DNA from: Alkalibacillus flavidus
GTDB lineage: Bacteria > Bacillota > Bacilli > Bacillales > Alkalibacillaceae
Direction of reading: 5' to 3'
Assembly: GCF_040545925.1 (NCBI RefSeq)
Contig: NZ_JBEPMX010000001.1
Span: forward strand, 372,001-436,000
Length of the DNA stretch: 64,000 bases
Translations under genes and position numbers: made by a program
Shown: positions 53,381 to 62,759 of the stretch, in pieces
Layout of the letters: each line of letters opens with the position of its first letter
Numbering within the stretch: the first letter of the stretch is position 1
Notes under the pieces: model-generated
Databases searched by the model: none
What the model saw: the letters and a program-made list of their open reading frames with translations, nothing else
Told to the model about the DNA's origin: nothing

Positions 53381-54422
53381 GTATGTTCGCCTCCTCCTTT
53401 TGACCGACTTTTGCTAGCACCAAACGAATATGAAAGTATGTGATCTCATCAGTTAATTGATCTTTAATACGTTTTAATCGCATCGACGTTTCATTTTGTA
53501 AGACGTTACGAATCGTTTGTTCTTGATCATATGTGATGAATGGACGAATAGAAAACGTCGTATCCTTCATGGCTATTTCGACAATATGGTCTTCAATCGT
53601 GCTTCGTTTTAATTGTCGATGATTTATAATCGCATCCATTGTGAGACCTTTATTATATAACTGTCGTGTCTTAACAGCTGATTGAGTTAAATGAACATTC
53701 TCAACTGCCGGCATTAATCGGTGACATATCGGGAATTGACCTGGTTCATTTTCGATCACGTCCATCCATTGATGAAATGCAGACATCATATATAATTCAA
53801 TCATGACTGCGTCTTTATGTTGACGTTCAGCTAATTGTTGATAACTTAAGCCTATTTGATCATAACCTGAAAATGTTTGTAACACGAGGTCTGCTTGATA
53901 GCTCGGTAATGATAAACATAATTGTTCTAACTCACGAAACAAAGACTCACCTTGGTCTTGTAATAAATGCTTTTGATGAAATAACAATTTAACCTCTTTT
54001 TGACTATCTTCATCATTTACAATAGGAATAAATTGCGAATGATTGTGCGCTAAATTCGAAACGGATTGGACTAATAAATGTAATTTAGACACAAACGGAT
54101 GTGTCAAAACACCATATCGCGTTCCATTCAAAACAAACGGTTCTTGAAGTTGATGACAAAAGTCACGGCCTTTGTCAGTCAATAAAACGAGTGAGCTTTG
54201 ACGATCGATATAGCCCGTGTTGCACAAAGTATCAATTGCTTCGTCGAATGTCGTAAGCTTTAACTTAGGTAACACATTCATATAAGGTGATAACGAAAAT
54301 AACTGACTATCTTGAAATGTTTGCGCTGATTTTTTGCCACGCAAAATATGATAGACCGATCTTGGGGTTCTTTCCCCTTCAATGTGTTTAAGCTTTAACA
54401 ACAACCATTCTTCAAACGTCAT
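53373..54422 (-). CDS. ypbB: YpbB family helix-turn-helix protein
   Basis: 349 residues from ATG 54420-54422, with AAAGGGG eight bases before. A longer reading through the promoter region adds 52 residues not found in the family. N-terminal domain of mixed helices, then a C-terminal HTH/RQC-like region (VHLTQSAVKTRQLYNKGLTMD, then KRSTIEDHIVEIAM). The RQC-like part may be the missing partner of RecS, since the two genes always travel together; that is inference. Confidence 0.75.
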   Translation of the reverse strand: MTFEEWLLLKLKHIEGERTPRSVYHILRGKKSAQTFQDSQLFSLSPYMNVLPKLKLTTFDEAIDTLCNTGYIDRQSSLVLLTDKGRDFCHQLQEPFVLNGTRYGVLTHPFVSKLHLLVQSVSNLAHNHSQFIPIVNDEDSQKEVKLLFHQKHLLQDQGESLFRELEQLCLSLPSYQADLVLQTFSGYDQIGLSYQQLAERQHKDAVMIELYMMSAFHQWMDVIENEPGQFPICHRLMPAVENVHLTQSAVKTRQLYNKGLTMDAIINHRQLKRSTIEDHIVEIAMKDTTFSIRPFITYDQEQTIRNVLQNETSMRLKRIKDQLTDEITYFHIRLVLAKVGQKEEANIHG

Positions 54423-54458
54423 GTGTCTTACCCCTTTATCGTTACTAGCGACTATCAT

Positions 54459-54487
54459 TTGCAACACATTATTCATGCCGATAAAAT
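54459..54487 (+). promoter_or_regulatory. Promoter of fer
   Basis: TTGCAA (54459-54464), a 17-base spacer and TAAAAT (54482-54487), 53 bases before the fer start. Confidence 0.6.
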
Positions 54488-54492
54488 AAACA

Positions 54493-54519
54493 TAGACATT
54501 ATTTATTATAGCATGTCTA
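54493..54519. repeat. Dyad in the fer/ypbB divergent promoter
   Basis: TAGACAT (54493-54499) and ATGTCTA (54513-54519) are exact reverse complements 13 bases apart. They enclose the candidate -10 of ypbB and start near the fer transcription start. Confidence 0.5.
54505..54513 (-). promoter_or_regulatory. Extended -10 promoter of ypbB-recS
   Basis: Minus-strand TGCTATAAT, a perfect extended -10; the -35 is poor. About 85 bases before the ypbB start. Confidence 0.5.
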
Positions 54520-54540
54520 GACAACGGAGGAACGAATAAT

Positions 54541-54777
54541 ATGCCCAAATTTACAAAAGTTGACCCCGATACATGCATTGCTTGTGGTGCCTGTGGAACA
54601 AGTGCGCCTGAGCTGTTTGATTATGATATAGAAGGTATCGCTTATTATAAATTAGATAACAATGAAGGAAGCACACCTATCCCTGATGATTTAATAGACG
54701 ACTTTGAAGATGCGATAGAAGGTTGTCCGACTGAATCAATAAAAGAATCTGACCAACCTTTCTCATCTAGTTCATGA
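54541..54777 (+). CDS. fer: Ferredoxin, [4Fe-4S]
   Basis: 78-residue monocluster ferredoxin with ligands C12-x2-C15-x2-C18 and C62-P. The N-terminus KFTKVDPDTCIACGACG closely matches Bacillus Fer. The second half lacks a second cluster motif, as expected for a [4Fe-4S] ferredoxin. Acidic protein. Serves as an electron donor for various enzymes (biotin BioI and fatty-acid desaturase in B. subtilis); partner here unknown. ATG with CGGAGGAACGAATA upstream. Confidence 0.95.
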   Translation: MPKFTKVDPDTCIACGACGTSAPELFDYDIEGIAYYKLDNNEGSTPIPDDLIDDFEDAIEGCPTESIKESDQPFSSSS

Positions 54778-54796
54778 ATTTGCAAGAAACCTTTGT

Positions 54797-54827
54797 CAAT
54801 CTTTCTTTTCTTACCATTCAAAGATTG
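54797..54827. repeat. 8-bp inverted repeat over the ppa promoter
   Basis: CAATCTTT (54797-54804) and AAAGATTG (54820-54827) are exact reverse complements, 15 bases apart. The right arm runs into the TG of the extended -10. No T-run follows, so it is not a simple terminator for fer. Confidence 0.5.
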
Positions 54828-54834
54828 GTATAAT
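54826..54834 (+). promoter_or_regulatory. Extended -10 promoter of ppa
   Basis: TGGTATAAT at 54826-54834, identical to the recU element. No clear -35 at 17 bases. The start is 34 bases further. Confidence 0.55.
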
Positions 54835-54867
54835 AATCAATGAACTTGAACATAAGGAGGCAATATT

Positions 54868-55362
54868 GTGGCAAACAATAAAATTATTGACGTCTTTGTC
54901 GAAATCCCGACAGGAAGTCAAAACAAGTATGAGTACGATAAAGAAAAAGGGGTTTTTAAACTAGACCGTGTGTTATTCTCTTCACAATTCTATCCTGCAG
55001 AGTACGGTTATATCGATGAAACATTAGCATTAGATGGAGACCCGTTAGACGCTCTTGTTATCACAACAAACCCTACATTTCCAGGGTGTGTCATCGAATC
55101 TAAAGTACTCGGTTTCTTAAATATGATTGATGATGGCGATGAGGATGAAAAACTGATTGCCGTTCCAACAGAAGATCCTCGTTTTAAAGATGTTAATACG
55201 TTAGATGATTTACCACAAGCTAAATTGGACGAGATTGCGCATTTCTTTGAAACGTATAAAGACTTACAAGGAAAAGAAACGAAAATTGGTGAGTATGAAG
55301 GTGTCGAAGCTGCAAGACAACTCATCGTCGATTGTTTAGATCGTTATCAAAATGATAACTAA
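54868..55362 (+). CDS. ppa: Inorganic pyrophosphatase, family I
   Basis: Hydrolyses pyrophosphate to drive biosynthesis. 164 residues with YYDxE-type EIPTGSQNKYEYDKE near the N-terminus, the catalytic DGDPLDALV (57-65) and acidic metal ligands DDGDEDEKLIAVP. B. subtilis uses the unrelated manganese family II enzyme, so this is a lineage difference. GTG start with AAGGAGG seven bases before. Single gene on the plus strand. Confidence 0.95.
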   Translation: MANNKIIDVFVEIPTGSQNKYEYDKEKGVFKLDRVLFSSQFYPAEYGYIDETLALDGDPLDALVITTNPTFPGCVIESKVLGFLNMIDDGDEDEKLIAVPTEDPRFKDVNTLDDLPQAKLDEIAHFFETYKDLQGKETKIGEYEGVEAARQLIVDCLDRYQNDN

Positions 55363-55378
55363 ATAAACTATACTAATC

Positions 55379-55415
55379 AAACGGACCCACAATATGATTC
55401 ATTGTGGGTCCGTTT
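55379..55415. terminator. Bidirectional terminator between ppa and resE
   Basis: Perfect 15-bp stem (55379-55393 with 55401-55415), 7-base loop, T-rich flank on both strands. Confidence 0.92.
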
Positions 55416-55418
55416 TTA

Positions 55419-57185
55419 TTATTTATATGATTCATCCATTGTAAGTGGAAGTGTAAAACTAAAGGCTGTTCCTTCTTGGTATTTACTACGCGCGATAATA
55501 GTACCGCCGTGTGATTCGACAATATGTTTCGCGATAGATAAACCAAGACCTGTTCCTTTTTTCGATTGATGTCTCGTCCGAGCTTTATCACTCTTATAAA
55601 ATCGCTCAAATACGAACGGTAAATCTTCTTCAGCAATACCAATACCATCATCTACAACTTCTACAACCATTTCACGCTCTTGTTCCCAAACCGAAACGGT
55701 AATCATACCTTCTTCAGCCGTGTGCCTAAACGCATTATCAATAAGGTTTGTAAGTACTTGTTCAATTCGGTCTGGGTCAAATGGTGCTGTTTCATGATCT
55801 AGATCGATATTAGCCTCAAATTGAATCTGTTGATCATCAGCCAATGTCATAAATTTATTCATAATTCGATTGACAAATGGTTTAATCTCAATCCATTCAC
55901 GATTTAACTGAATATGACCCGCTTCCATCCGTGCTAAATCTAGCAACTCATTGACGAGTCGATTCATTCGTAAAGACTCATCATAAATGATTTGTGCCAA
56001 TTCTTGTTTTTCCTCTTTCGATTCAGCCACATCATCAACAATCGCTTCAGAATAACCTTGCATCATCGAAATAGGCGTTCTTAATTCATGCGACACATTC
56101 GCTAAGAAATCTTTACGCAGTTTATCGAGTTGTCGTTCTTCCGTCATGTCCCGAATAATCGCGACAACACCGACAACGACAGCATCATCATAAAGTGGCG
56201 TCATCACTAAAACATACGAACGTCCTTGGACCGTTAACTCAGTAGATTGTTCTTGTTCACTATTCAATACATGATTAAAATGATCAGTCACAAGATGTGG
56301 TAGGTGATCATTTGATAAATCATTTTCGTATTTCAATTGTTCCAAAAACTGTTCCGCTGGTGGATTAATAATTAATACGTCAAATTGTTTATTAACAGTA
56401 ATGACTCCATCAGCCATCGATTTAAGAATACTTGATAATTGAGATTTTTCCTGGTTTAAAGCTGTAATATGGTAATTTAGTTGACGACGCATCAAATTAA
56501 ATGAATTGGCCAATTCACCGACCTCATCATACGTCAGTACGGGAACTTTCGTATGGAATTCACCCTTCGCTAATTCTGAAGCTGCTTTACGCATTCTAAT
56601 CAGTGGCGCTGTGATACGCGTTGATAAGAAAAAGGCGAATATTGTTGTTAAAACAATCGCAATCGTTGCGGATAATAAAATAATATCAGTCGTTTGATCA
56701 GTTGTTTCTTCAACAACGTTTAACGATTGATAAACATAAATCGCGCCTTCTTCATCATGCGTTGGCACACCAACAATAATAATATCTTCTTCAGAGTTCG
56801 GCAAAGTCGTGATTTCACGAATTTGTTCATCTTGAGACAATGATTGATTTATATCGGATTGAGCGATAAACCAACTCGGTTCAATCGCTAGCTCTTGGCC
56901 TTGAGTCGGTTCGTTTTGCCAATAATCATGTTCATCGAAAAATATAGTCACACGCGTTGATGAATCCATCAATTGATTCACCGTATCAATCCCTACATCT
57001 TCTTCCTGATAACTCTCGACTAATGATTGGACGCTCTCCGCTTGATTTAAGAGATTCATTTCAGCGTCTTCTATATAGAAGTTCTCAAAAAACTCTAATA
57101 GTAAGACCGTTAAGATCATCAAGACAAATGCCACAAGTAGAATGATGGTTATCCATAGCTTAAAAACAACACTTTTCCAGAACAT
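55419..57185 (-). CDS. resE: Sensor histidine kinase ResE
   Basis: Membrane sensor kinase of the ResDE system for aerobic/anaerobic respiration. 588 residues: TM1 about 8-31, extracellular sensory domain to ~167, TM2 about 168-188, HAMP (190-242), PAS-like domain (about 250-345), phosphoacceptor His366 in LANVSHELRTP, and the ATPase domain with DNAFRHTAEEG and KGTGLGLSIAKHI. Its ATG overlaps the resD stop by one base (TAATG), so they are coupled. Confidence 0.95.
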   Translation of the reverse strand: MFWKSVVFKLWITIILLVAFVLMILTVLLLEFFENFYIEDAEMNLLNQAESVQSLVESYQEEDVGIDTVNQLMDSSTRVTIFFDEHDYWQNEPTQGQELAIEPSWFIAQSDINQSLSQDEQIREITTLPNSEEDIIIVGVPTHDEEGAIYVYQSLNVVEETTDQTTDIILLSATIAIVLTTIFAFFLSTRITAPLIRMRKAASELAKGEFHTKVPVLTYDEVGELANSFNLMRRQLNYHITALNQEKSQLSSILKSMADGVITVNKQFDVLIINPPAEQFLEQLKYENDLSNDHLPHLVTDHFNHVLNSEQEQSTELTVQGRSYVLVMTPLYDDAVVVGVVAIIRDMTEERQLDKLRKDFLANVSHELRTPISMMQGYSEAIVDDVAESKEEKQELAQIIYDESLRMNRLVNELLDLARMEAGHIQLNREWIEIKPFVNRIMNKFMTLADDQQIQFEANIDLDHETAPFDPDRIEQVLTNLIDNAFRHTAEEGMITVSVWEQEREMVVEVVDDGIGIAEEDLPFVFERFYKSDKARTRHQSKKGTGLGLSIAKHIVESHGGTIIARSKYQEGTAFSFTLPLTMDESYK

Positions 57186-57901
57186 TACGTTTCCATAACC
57201 TCAAACTTATAGCCGACGCCCCAAACGGTGACGATCATTTTCGCCGCATCTTCAGACACTTTATTTAATTTCTCACGCAGACGTTTCACATGAGTATCGA
57301 CTGTTCTTAAATCGCCGAAAAATTCGTATTCCCACACTTCTTTTAGCAACTCTTCACGGTCAAACACTTTATCTGGTGCGTTTGCTAAGTAGAGAAGTAA
57401 CTCATACTCTTTCGGTGTTAAACTAACTTCAATATTGTCTGCTAATACTCTGTGAGCATCTTTATCGATCGTGAGATGCGGAAACACGAGCACGTTCTGT
57501 GTATCTGGTTTTGTTTCGAGATACTTCGTTGCTGATGCTCGTCTTAATAAGGCTTTCACACGTAACACAACTTCGCGAGGGCTGAACGGTTTAACAATAT
57601 AATCGTCCGCGCCAACCTCGAAACCGTGTACACGATTAGATTCTTCACCTTTAGCGGTTAGCATAATGACTGGTGTTGCTTTCTGTTCTCTTAATTGTGC
57701 ACAAACATCGACGCCATCTTTTCCAGGTAGCATTAAATCAAGCAAAATGACATCATAATCCGTCGCTAATGCTTTATCTAATGCTTCATCACCATCAACT
57801 GCTTCGTCAATTTGATACCCTTCGCGGTCAAGATATAACTTCAACAGACGACGGATGCGTTCTTCATCGTCCACTACTAAAATATTCGCTTCTTCTGACA
57901 T
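57185..57901 (-). CDS. resD: Response regulator ResD
   Basis: OmpR-type transcription factor paired with ResE. Receiver domain with acidic residues D11-D12 and phospho-Asp55 (LLDLMLPG), Thr/Lys switch segments TAKGEE and VKPFSPRE, then a winged-helix output domain (about 135-235, YEFFGDLRTVDTHVKRLREKL). 238 residues from ATG 57899-57901; three codons upstream another ATG abuts the AAAGGAG site and is less likely. Confidence 0.96.
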   Translation of the reverse strand: MSEEANILVVDDEERIRRLLKLYLDREGYQIDEAVDGDEALDKALATDYDVILLDLMLPGKDGVDVCAQLREQKATPVIMLTAKGEESNRVHGFEVGADDYIVKPFSPREVVLRVKALLRRASATKYLETKPDTQNVLVFPHLTIDKDAHRVLADNIEVSLTPKEYELLLYLANAPDKVFDREELLKEVWEYEFFGDLRTVDTHVKRLREKLNKVSEDAAKMIVTVWGVGYKFEVMET

Positions 57902-57928
57902 ATTAAACATCTCCTTTGTGATCGATGA

Positions 57929-59119
57929 TTAAGCATACGAGTGTAAGCCTGAGATTACGAGGTTAATGATGATAAGGTTAAACATAATAATCGCAAACCC
58001 TATGACCGCTAACCAAGCAGACTTTTTACCATGCCAACCACGAGTCAGTCGTAGGTGCAAGAACACAGCGTAAAATAGCCATGTCACGAGCGCCCAAACT
58101 TCTTTCGGGTCCCAACCCCAGAAGCGGCCCCATGCTTCCTGCGCCCAAATCGCTGCGAAGATTAGTCCTCCTAATGTGAAAAGCGGAAAACCAATCGCAA
58201 TCGCTCGGTACATAATATCATCGACAACATCTGGTTTAATTTTATCAAATTTATCTTGTAATAAAGCGGATATACGGCGACCTTTTAATAGAAGTCTAAA
58301 TAAGCCGTACATTAGACCACCTAAAGCTAGAGACAATGTTAATGTGTTTAGTTTAATGCCTGCATCGACACCTTGCATCCAGCCTGGTGCTTCGATTCCC
58401 GAATTGAAACGATTATCTGTTATTAATTCAGAATCACTCGGTTGGAATAAAGCTGGCATTTGGTAGTCGACTTCCACTGTCTGACCGTCCACTTGTTTAT
58501 TGAATACCGCTTCATAATCCATCGCCCCGAAACTCGTCGATAATATAATATAAGCAAGTGTTGACATCACACCAAACATAATTAACTCGAGAAATAAGGT
58601 CTCTTTACTCTTAGTCGATTGATCAACACGCTTAATTAAAAATAATAAACCTGCAATAAAACTGATCGATAAAATCGCTTGTGCCGTGGCTACTGTCGTC
58701 ACATGAATGTATAACCAATTCGACTGTAACGATGGGACTAATGGTGATACCTCTTGCGGGAACATACTACCATACCCTATGACAACTAACGACACAGGTA
58801 ACGCAATAAGCCCTAAAGCTGGGATACCATATAAGAAATAAATCGCAACAAACGCACCAATTAGCATCATGCCGAAGAAATAAATATATTCGAACATGTT
58901 ACTAACTGGGATATGGCCAGCTTCCAACCAACGGAAAATAAATGATGTTAGTTGAGACGTAAAACCAATGATGGTAAACGCCATCGCCCATTTCGTAATT
59001 TTAGAACCACGATGGTCATCACGGTTTTTACCAAGGGTTAGTCCGAAGAAAGCCGTCGCAATTAAGTAAAGAAAGAATGTCATATTCAAAAACAAACTAC
59101 TTAATTCATAAAAATCCAT
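57929..59119 (-). CDS. resC: Cytochrome c biogenesis protein ResC (CcsA)
   Basis: Polytopic haem handling protein of system II cytochrome c maturation. 396 residues, about eight membrane helices, with the tryptophan-rich WGWDPKEVWALVTW motif that presents haem. It partners with ResB and, through ResA, with apocytochrome c. The start follows AGGAGG. In the order resA-resB-resC-resD-resE as in B. subtilis. Confidence 0.95.
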   Translation of the reverse strand: MDFYELSSLFLNMTFFLYLIATAFFGLTLGKNRDDHRGSKITKWAMAFTIIGFTSQLTSFIFRWLEAGHIPVSNMFEYIYFFGMMLIGAFVAIYFLYGIPALGLIALPVSLVVIGYGSMFPQEVSPLVPSLQSNWLYIHVTTVATAQAILSISFIAGLLFLIKRVDQSTKSKETLFLELIMFGVMSTLAYIILSTSFGAMDYEAVFNKQVDGQTVEVDYQMPALFQPSDSELITDNRFNSGIEAPGWMQGVDAGIKLNTLTLSLALGGLMYGLFRLLLKGRRISALLQDKFDKIKPDVVDDIMYRAIAIGFPLFTLGGLIFAAIWAQEAWGRFWGWDPKEVWALVTWLFYAVFLHLRLTRGWHGKKSAWLAVIGFAIIMFNLIIINLVISGLHSYA

Positions 59120-59147
59120 GAAAAATCCTCCTAAGGTGTACGATGTC

Positions 59148-60779
59148 TTACGTCATTTCTTGCTGGTCTTCAAACGTATTGACATTCGTGCCCTTTGTAA
59201 TTTTTTCGAGTTCTTGGTTCATCCCGTACCAGTTTTTATTCGTATGGACACCAATGTGATAAACGCCATCATTCGGATGTATCCATATACGACGGTGATA
59301 CCAATACAATCCTTGAAGTACACCAATCATAAATATACCAGCACCTAAACCAAACAGTGGTAAGGTGTTATCTTTTTTCACTGTCAAACCTGAAGCCGAT
59401 CGCTTTTCAATATTCGTAACGTTGAGTGAGAGTTGATTGTCTTCACTTAACGCTATTACTTCTTCTTGTAAATAAAAATAGCGCTCAGCCTGGTCAAGAT
59501 TGGGATGATTGATAGAAAAGATAATCCCAGGATTTCTCGGAAACTTTGAAAATGACGATGGCCCTTCATCGGTAAACTCAAGTTCTGGGAACCAACGATC
59601 AACGGTGATTGTCGTATCACTTTCATCTAAGTTAAACTCTGTTGGTGCTTCGTCAGTATCAAAGGTGAATTGCCCTAATGACTCACCATTTTGCTGCAAG
59701 TTAAACGAGATGGCATTGTATTCAGTTTCAATTTGCGAGCCTGCTTGATAAAGTGAGTAACCATTAAATGTTACCGGTTGATTTAACCGAATTTCTCCCT
59801 GGGTCACTTGTTCTAACTCAGGTTCTTGCCCTAGGACTGGATCATTTGTTACTTCAAACACCGTCACATTCGTTTGAAAGTTTTTAGGCACTGGATTTTC
59901 AACGTCTTCTAATGCACGCTTAAACCGTTCTTCTGTTTCTGGATCGTATACTTCATAAATAAATTCATTATTACGCACATAATATTCTTGGTTTGTCCCT
60001 GATATCGCCGTTGTCTCACCTTCTCGCACCCATACATAATCGTCGACATGCATCACATCAAACATACGGAAAATAGATGCAATTAATATGATGATAAGAC
60101 CGATGTGATTAACGTACGCTCCCCACCTGGAGAAGCGATTTTTCTCAGCCATGATGTGGCCATCTTCTTCTGACACGTTATAGCGTTGTTTCTTAAGATT
60201 TTGCTTAAGGGTTGCAACATCGTCATCTGTTAATTCATTATTAAGGCTCACTAAGCGTTGACGTCTGACAAATACTTCATGACGTTTCGTGTTTTGGTTT
60301 TTGAGTGCCCGTCGAAGCGGAATATAACGGTCAATACTAGCAATAATAATCGATATACCTATTAAGGCGACTAATGTGATATACCACCATGATCCATACA
60401 TATTATGAAATCCAAGTTGATAAAAAATCTGTCCTGTAATGCCATACTCTTGTTCATAAAAAACAGAAGGTGGTAATGGCGAATTCATAAAAGCCTCTTG
60501 CGGGTAAATCGTTCCTAATGCTGAAAAAATCAGCGTAATGGCAATAAGCCACACGCCCACTTTAACAGAAGAGAAAAATCCCCAAATTTTATCAACTAAT
60601 GTTCGTTTATACGTTTTAGAACGACGTGCACTACCTTCATAGCGCATTTCTAAAACTTGTTTCTCGTCGTTACCGTCTATATGCTGATTACCTTCAATGG
60701 GTTTCCCGCAGGCTTCACATAGTACAGTTCCTTCTTTATTTTCGTGTCCACATTCGCATCGAATTGTTTGATTAGCCAT
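59148..60779 (-). CDS. resB: Cytochrome c biogenesis protein ResB
   Basis: System II haem-lyase partner of ResC. 543 residues. A cytoplasmic N-terminal zinc-ribbon-like C-x-C...C-x2-C segment (residues 8-24) precedes membrane helices at ~72-90, 130-150 and 215-235, a large extracytoplasmic domain and a final helix (about 465-485). The zinc-ribbon prefix is a Bacillaceae feature. Starts at ATG after CGAGGGGTTTAA. Confidence 0.93.
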   Translation of the reverse strand: MANQTIRCECGHENKEGTVLCEACGKPIEGNQHIDGNDEKQVLEMRYEGSARRSKTYKRTLVDKIWGFFSSVKVGVWLIAITLIFSALGTIYPQEAFMNSPLPPSVFYEQEYGITGQIFYQLGFHNMYGSWWYITLVALIGISIIIASIDRYIPLRRALKNQNTKRHEVFVRRQRLVSLNNELTDDDVATLKQNLKKQRYNVSEEDGHIMAEKNRFSRWGAYVNHIGLIIILIASIFRMFDVMHVDDYVWVREGETTAISGTNQEYYVRNNEFIYEVYDPETEERFKRALEDVENPVPKNFQTNVTVFEVTNDPVLGQEPELEQVTQGEIRLNQPVTFNGYSLYQAGSQIETEYNAISFNLQQNGESLGQFTFDTDEAPTEFNLDESDTTITVDRWFPELEFTDEGPSSFSKFPRNPGIIFSINHPNLDQAERYFYLQEEVIALSEDNQLSLNVTNIEKRSASGLTVKKDNTLPLFGLGAGIFMIGVLQGLYWYHRRIWIHPNDGVYHIGVHTNKNWYGMNQELEKITKGTNVNTFEDQQEMT

Positions 60780-60802
60780 TTAAACCCCTCGCGCTTTCAA
60801 CC

Positions 60803-61339
60803 TTACTGAGGTAATATTTCTTGAAAATAACTTTCTAAGTCTTCTAATGTTACCGGACCGCGAACAATTCGTTCAATCGTTCCATCTGGTCTCACAAAAA
60901 ACGACGCTGGTAAATTAACGACTTCATACACTTCCATCACCGTTTCTTGACGGTCTATCGTACTCGGAAAAGATAAATCTAAGCTGTTATAAAAGTTGTT
61001 AATAACCGATTCATTTCGGTCAACACTCACAGCGACGATTTCTATCCCTTTATCTTTGTATTCTTGATACAATTGATCCATATAAGGCATTTCTTTTTTG
61101 CACGGTTCACAATACGTTGCCCAAAAGTTGATCATAACGCCTTGTCCTCGTAAATCGTTTAATTCAATTGTTTCACCAGGTTGGTCAAGACGGTCTAATT
61201 TAAAATTCGGCGCAGTTTCGCCTTCTTCTAGTTCAGGGCGTTGCGAATTAAAATTAACAATTAAGACAAAAACTAGTGTTCCTGTTAATATTGCTAAAAC
61301 TATACTTCTATAAATAAGTCGTTTTTTCTTTTTATGCAC
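60803..61339 (-). CDS. resA: Thiol-disulfide oxidoreductase ResA
   Basis: Extracytoplasmic thioredoxin-like protein that reduces apocytochrome c cysteines before haem attachment. 178 residues; membrane anchor about 10-29; active site C77-E-P-C80 in FWATYCEPCKKEMP; cis-Pro segment NLPASFFV. GTG start (61337-61339) after GGAGG with seven-base spacing. First gene of the res operon, downstream of rluB. Confidence 0.96.
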   Translation of the reverse strand: MHKKKKRLIYRSIVLAILTGTLVFVLIVNFNSQRPELEEGETAPNFKLDRLDQPGETIELNDLRGQGVMINFWATYCEPCKKEMPYMDQLYQEYKDKGIEIVAVSVDRNESVINNFYNSLDLSFPSTIDRQETVMEVYEVVNLPASFFVRPDGTIERIVRGPVTLEDLESYFQEILPQ

Positions 61340-61405
61340 CGATAACCCTCCAATACTGCCATTGTATCATGGTTAAAATTAACGTCTCGATGTCATGTTT
61401 GAACA

Positions 61406-62149
61406 TTATTTAACATTTTGTTGCGTCAAATCAGCCAATTGTTTCACTTCATGAGGGGTTAGTTCTCGGTATTCACCTGGTTGTAACTTACCTAATGTTA
61501 GTGAACCAAAACGCTCACGTCTTAATTTCTCCACTTGATAACCTAATGACTCAAACATTCGCTTAACTTGGCGGTTCTTACCTTGGTGTAAAACGAGTTC
61601 GACTTTCGACGATCCTTTTCGTTTATCAACTTCGACCAAGCGTGCTTTAACCGCTTTTAATCGCTCACCATCATTCGTCACACCTTTTTTTAACTGCGTG
61701 ACGTCGTTTTTGTCCATAATCCCTTTCACTTTAGCGACATAGACTTTATCGACACCATATTTCGGATGGATCAGTTTATTCGTTAACTCACCGTCATTCG
61801 TAAGCAATAAAACCCCCGTTGTGTCGTAGTCTAATCGGCCAACGGGATACAATCGTTGTTCAATGTCAGCTGATAATAAATCTGTCACGACTTGACGACC
61901 TTTATCATCTTCTACTGACGATAACGTTTGGCGTGGTTTGTTGATGACGTAATAGACTGGTTGTTCTTTTTCTATTACAACATCATCAACGGCGACACTG
62001 TCTTGCTTACTTACTTTTGTTCCTAATTCCGTTACGACTTGATTGTTCACCTTCACTCTTCCAGCTTCAATCATTGCTTCTGCTTTACGTCTTGATGTGA
62101 CCCCACTATTAGCTATAACCTTTTGTAATCGTTCTTTTTGTCCACTCAT
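61406..62149 (-). CDS. rluB: 23S rRNA pseudouridine synthase RluB
   Basis: Modifies U2605-type position of 23S rRNA. 247 residues from ATG 62147-62149, preceded by AAGGGTG; the longer upstream reading is not family-like. N-terminal S4 domain (RLQKVIANSGVTSRRKAEAMIEAG) and catalytic VGRLDYDTTGVLLLTNDG with the essential Asp. KNRQVKRMFESLGY near the end is typical of the RsuA/RluB/E/F group. Confidence 0.95.
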   Translation of the reverse strand: MSGQKERLQKVIANSGVTSRRKAEAMIEAGRVKVNNQVVTELGTKVSKQDSVAVDDVVIEKEQPVYYVINKPRQTLSSVEDDKGRQVVTDLLSADIEQRLYPVGRLDYDTTGVLLLTNDGELTNKLIHPKYGVDKVYVAKVKGIMDKNDVTQLKKGVTNDGERLKAVKARLVEVDKRKGSSKVELVLHQGKNRQVKRMFESLGYQVEKLRRERFGSLTLGKLQPGEYRELTPHEVKQLADLTQQNVK

Positions 62150-62194
62150 ATTAAACACCCTTTTAATTTCATTAATTATATTATGGCATAACAA

Positions 62195-62220
62195 AAGCGC
62201 TAACACTACGGTTAACGCTT
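62195..62220 (-). terminator. Terminator of the dacB-spmA-spmB operon
   Basis: 10-bp stem with one mismatch (62195-62204 with 62211-62220), 6-base loop, TTTTGTT following on the minus strand. Confidence 0.75.
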
Positions 62221-62231
62221 AACTACTTGCA

Positions 62232-62759
62232 TTATGACCCAAATATTAAGTAACATACGGTTAACGATGCTATTATACCAATCACATCTGCTATAAGTCC
62301 AACTTTTAACGCGTCCCCCATTTTTTTAATTCCGACCGCTCCAAAATATACCGTTAAAACATATAAGGTAGTATCTGTACTTCCTTGCATTGTCGAAGCT
62401 AAACGTCCAATAAATGAATCAGGACCCTCAGTTTGAATAATGTCGGTTGCCATACTTAACGATGCTGTCCCTGAGATCGGCCTCGTTAATGCTTGCGGGA
62501 CAATTTCTGGTGGGATATGGAAAAATGTAAGAGCAGGTGTGATTATACCAACGAACGCATCTAACGCACCTGATGCTCGAAAAATACTAATCGAAACGAT
62601 CATACCTAATAAAAAAGGAAGTAAAGAAATGGCCATTCTCACCCCTTCTTTACCCCCTTCGACAAATGTTTCGTAAGTTGGTACTTTTTGATAAGTGCCA
62701 TAAACTAAGACAAGCAACACGATGATCGGGATAATATAACTACTGAATTGCATAATCAT
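62232..62759 (-). CDS. spmB: Spore maturation protein B
   Basis: 175-residue membrane protein of the nucleoside-transporter/gate-like family, needed for spore core dehydration with SpmA. Several hydrophobic helices; core segments SLLPFLLGMIVSISIFRASGAL and RPISGTASLSMATDII are diagnostic. Overlaps spmA by four bases (ATGA). Mother-cell expressed in B. subtilis. Confidence 0.93.
   Translation of the reverse strand: MIMQFSSYIIPIIVLLVLVYGTYQKVPTYETFVEGGKEGVRMAISLLPFLLGMIVSISIFRASGALDAFVGIITPALTFFHIPPEIVPQALTRPISGTASLSMATDIIQTEGPDSFIGRLASTMQGSTDTTLYVLTVYFGAVGIKKMGDALKVGLIADVIGIIASLTVCYLIFGS

Noticed and set aside
54423..54578. 52-residue N-terminal extension of ypbB
   Set aside because: Crosses the fer/ypbB promoters and the fer start; homologues begin at the MTFEEW position with a good ribosome site.
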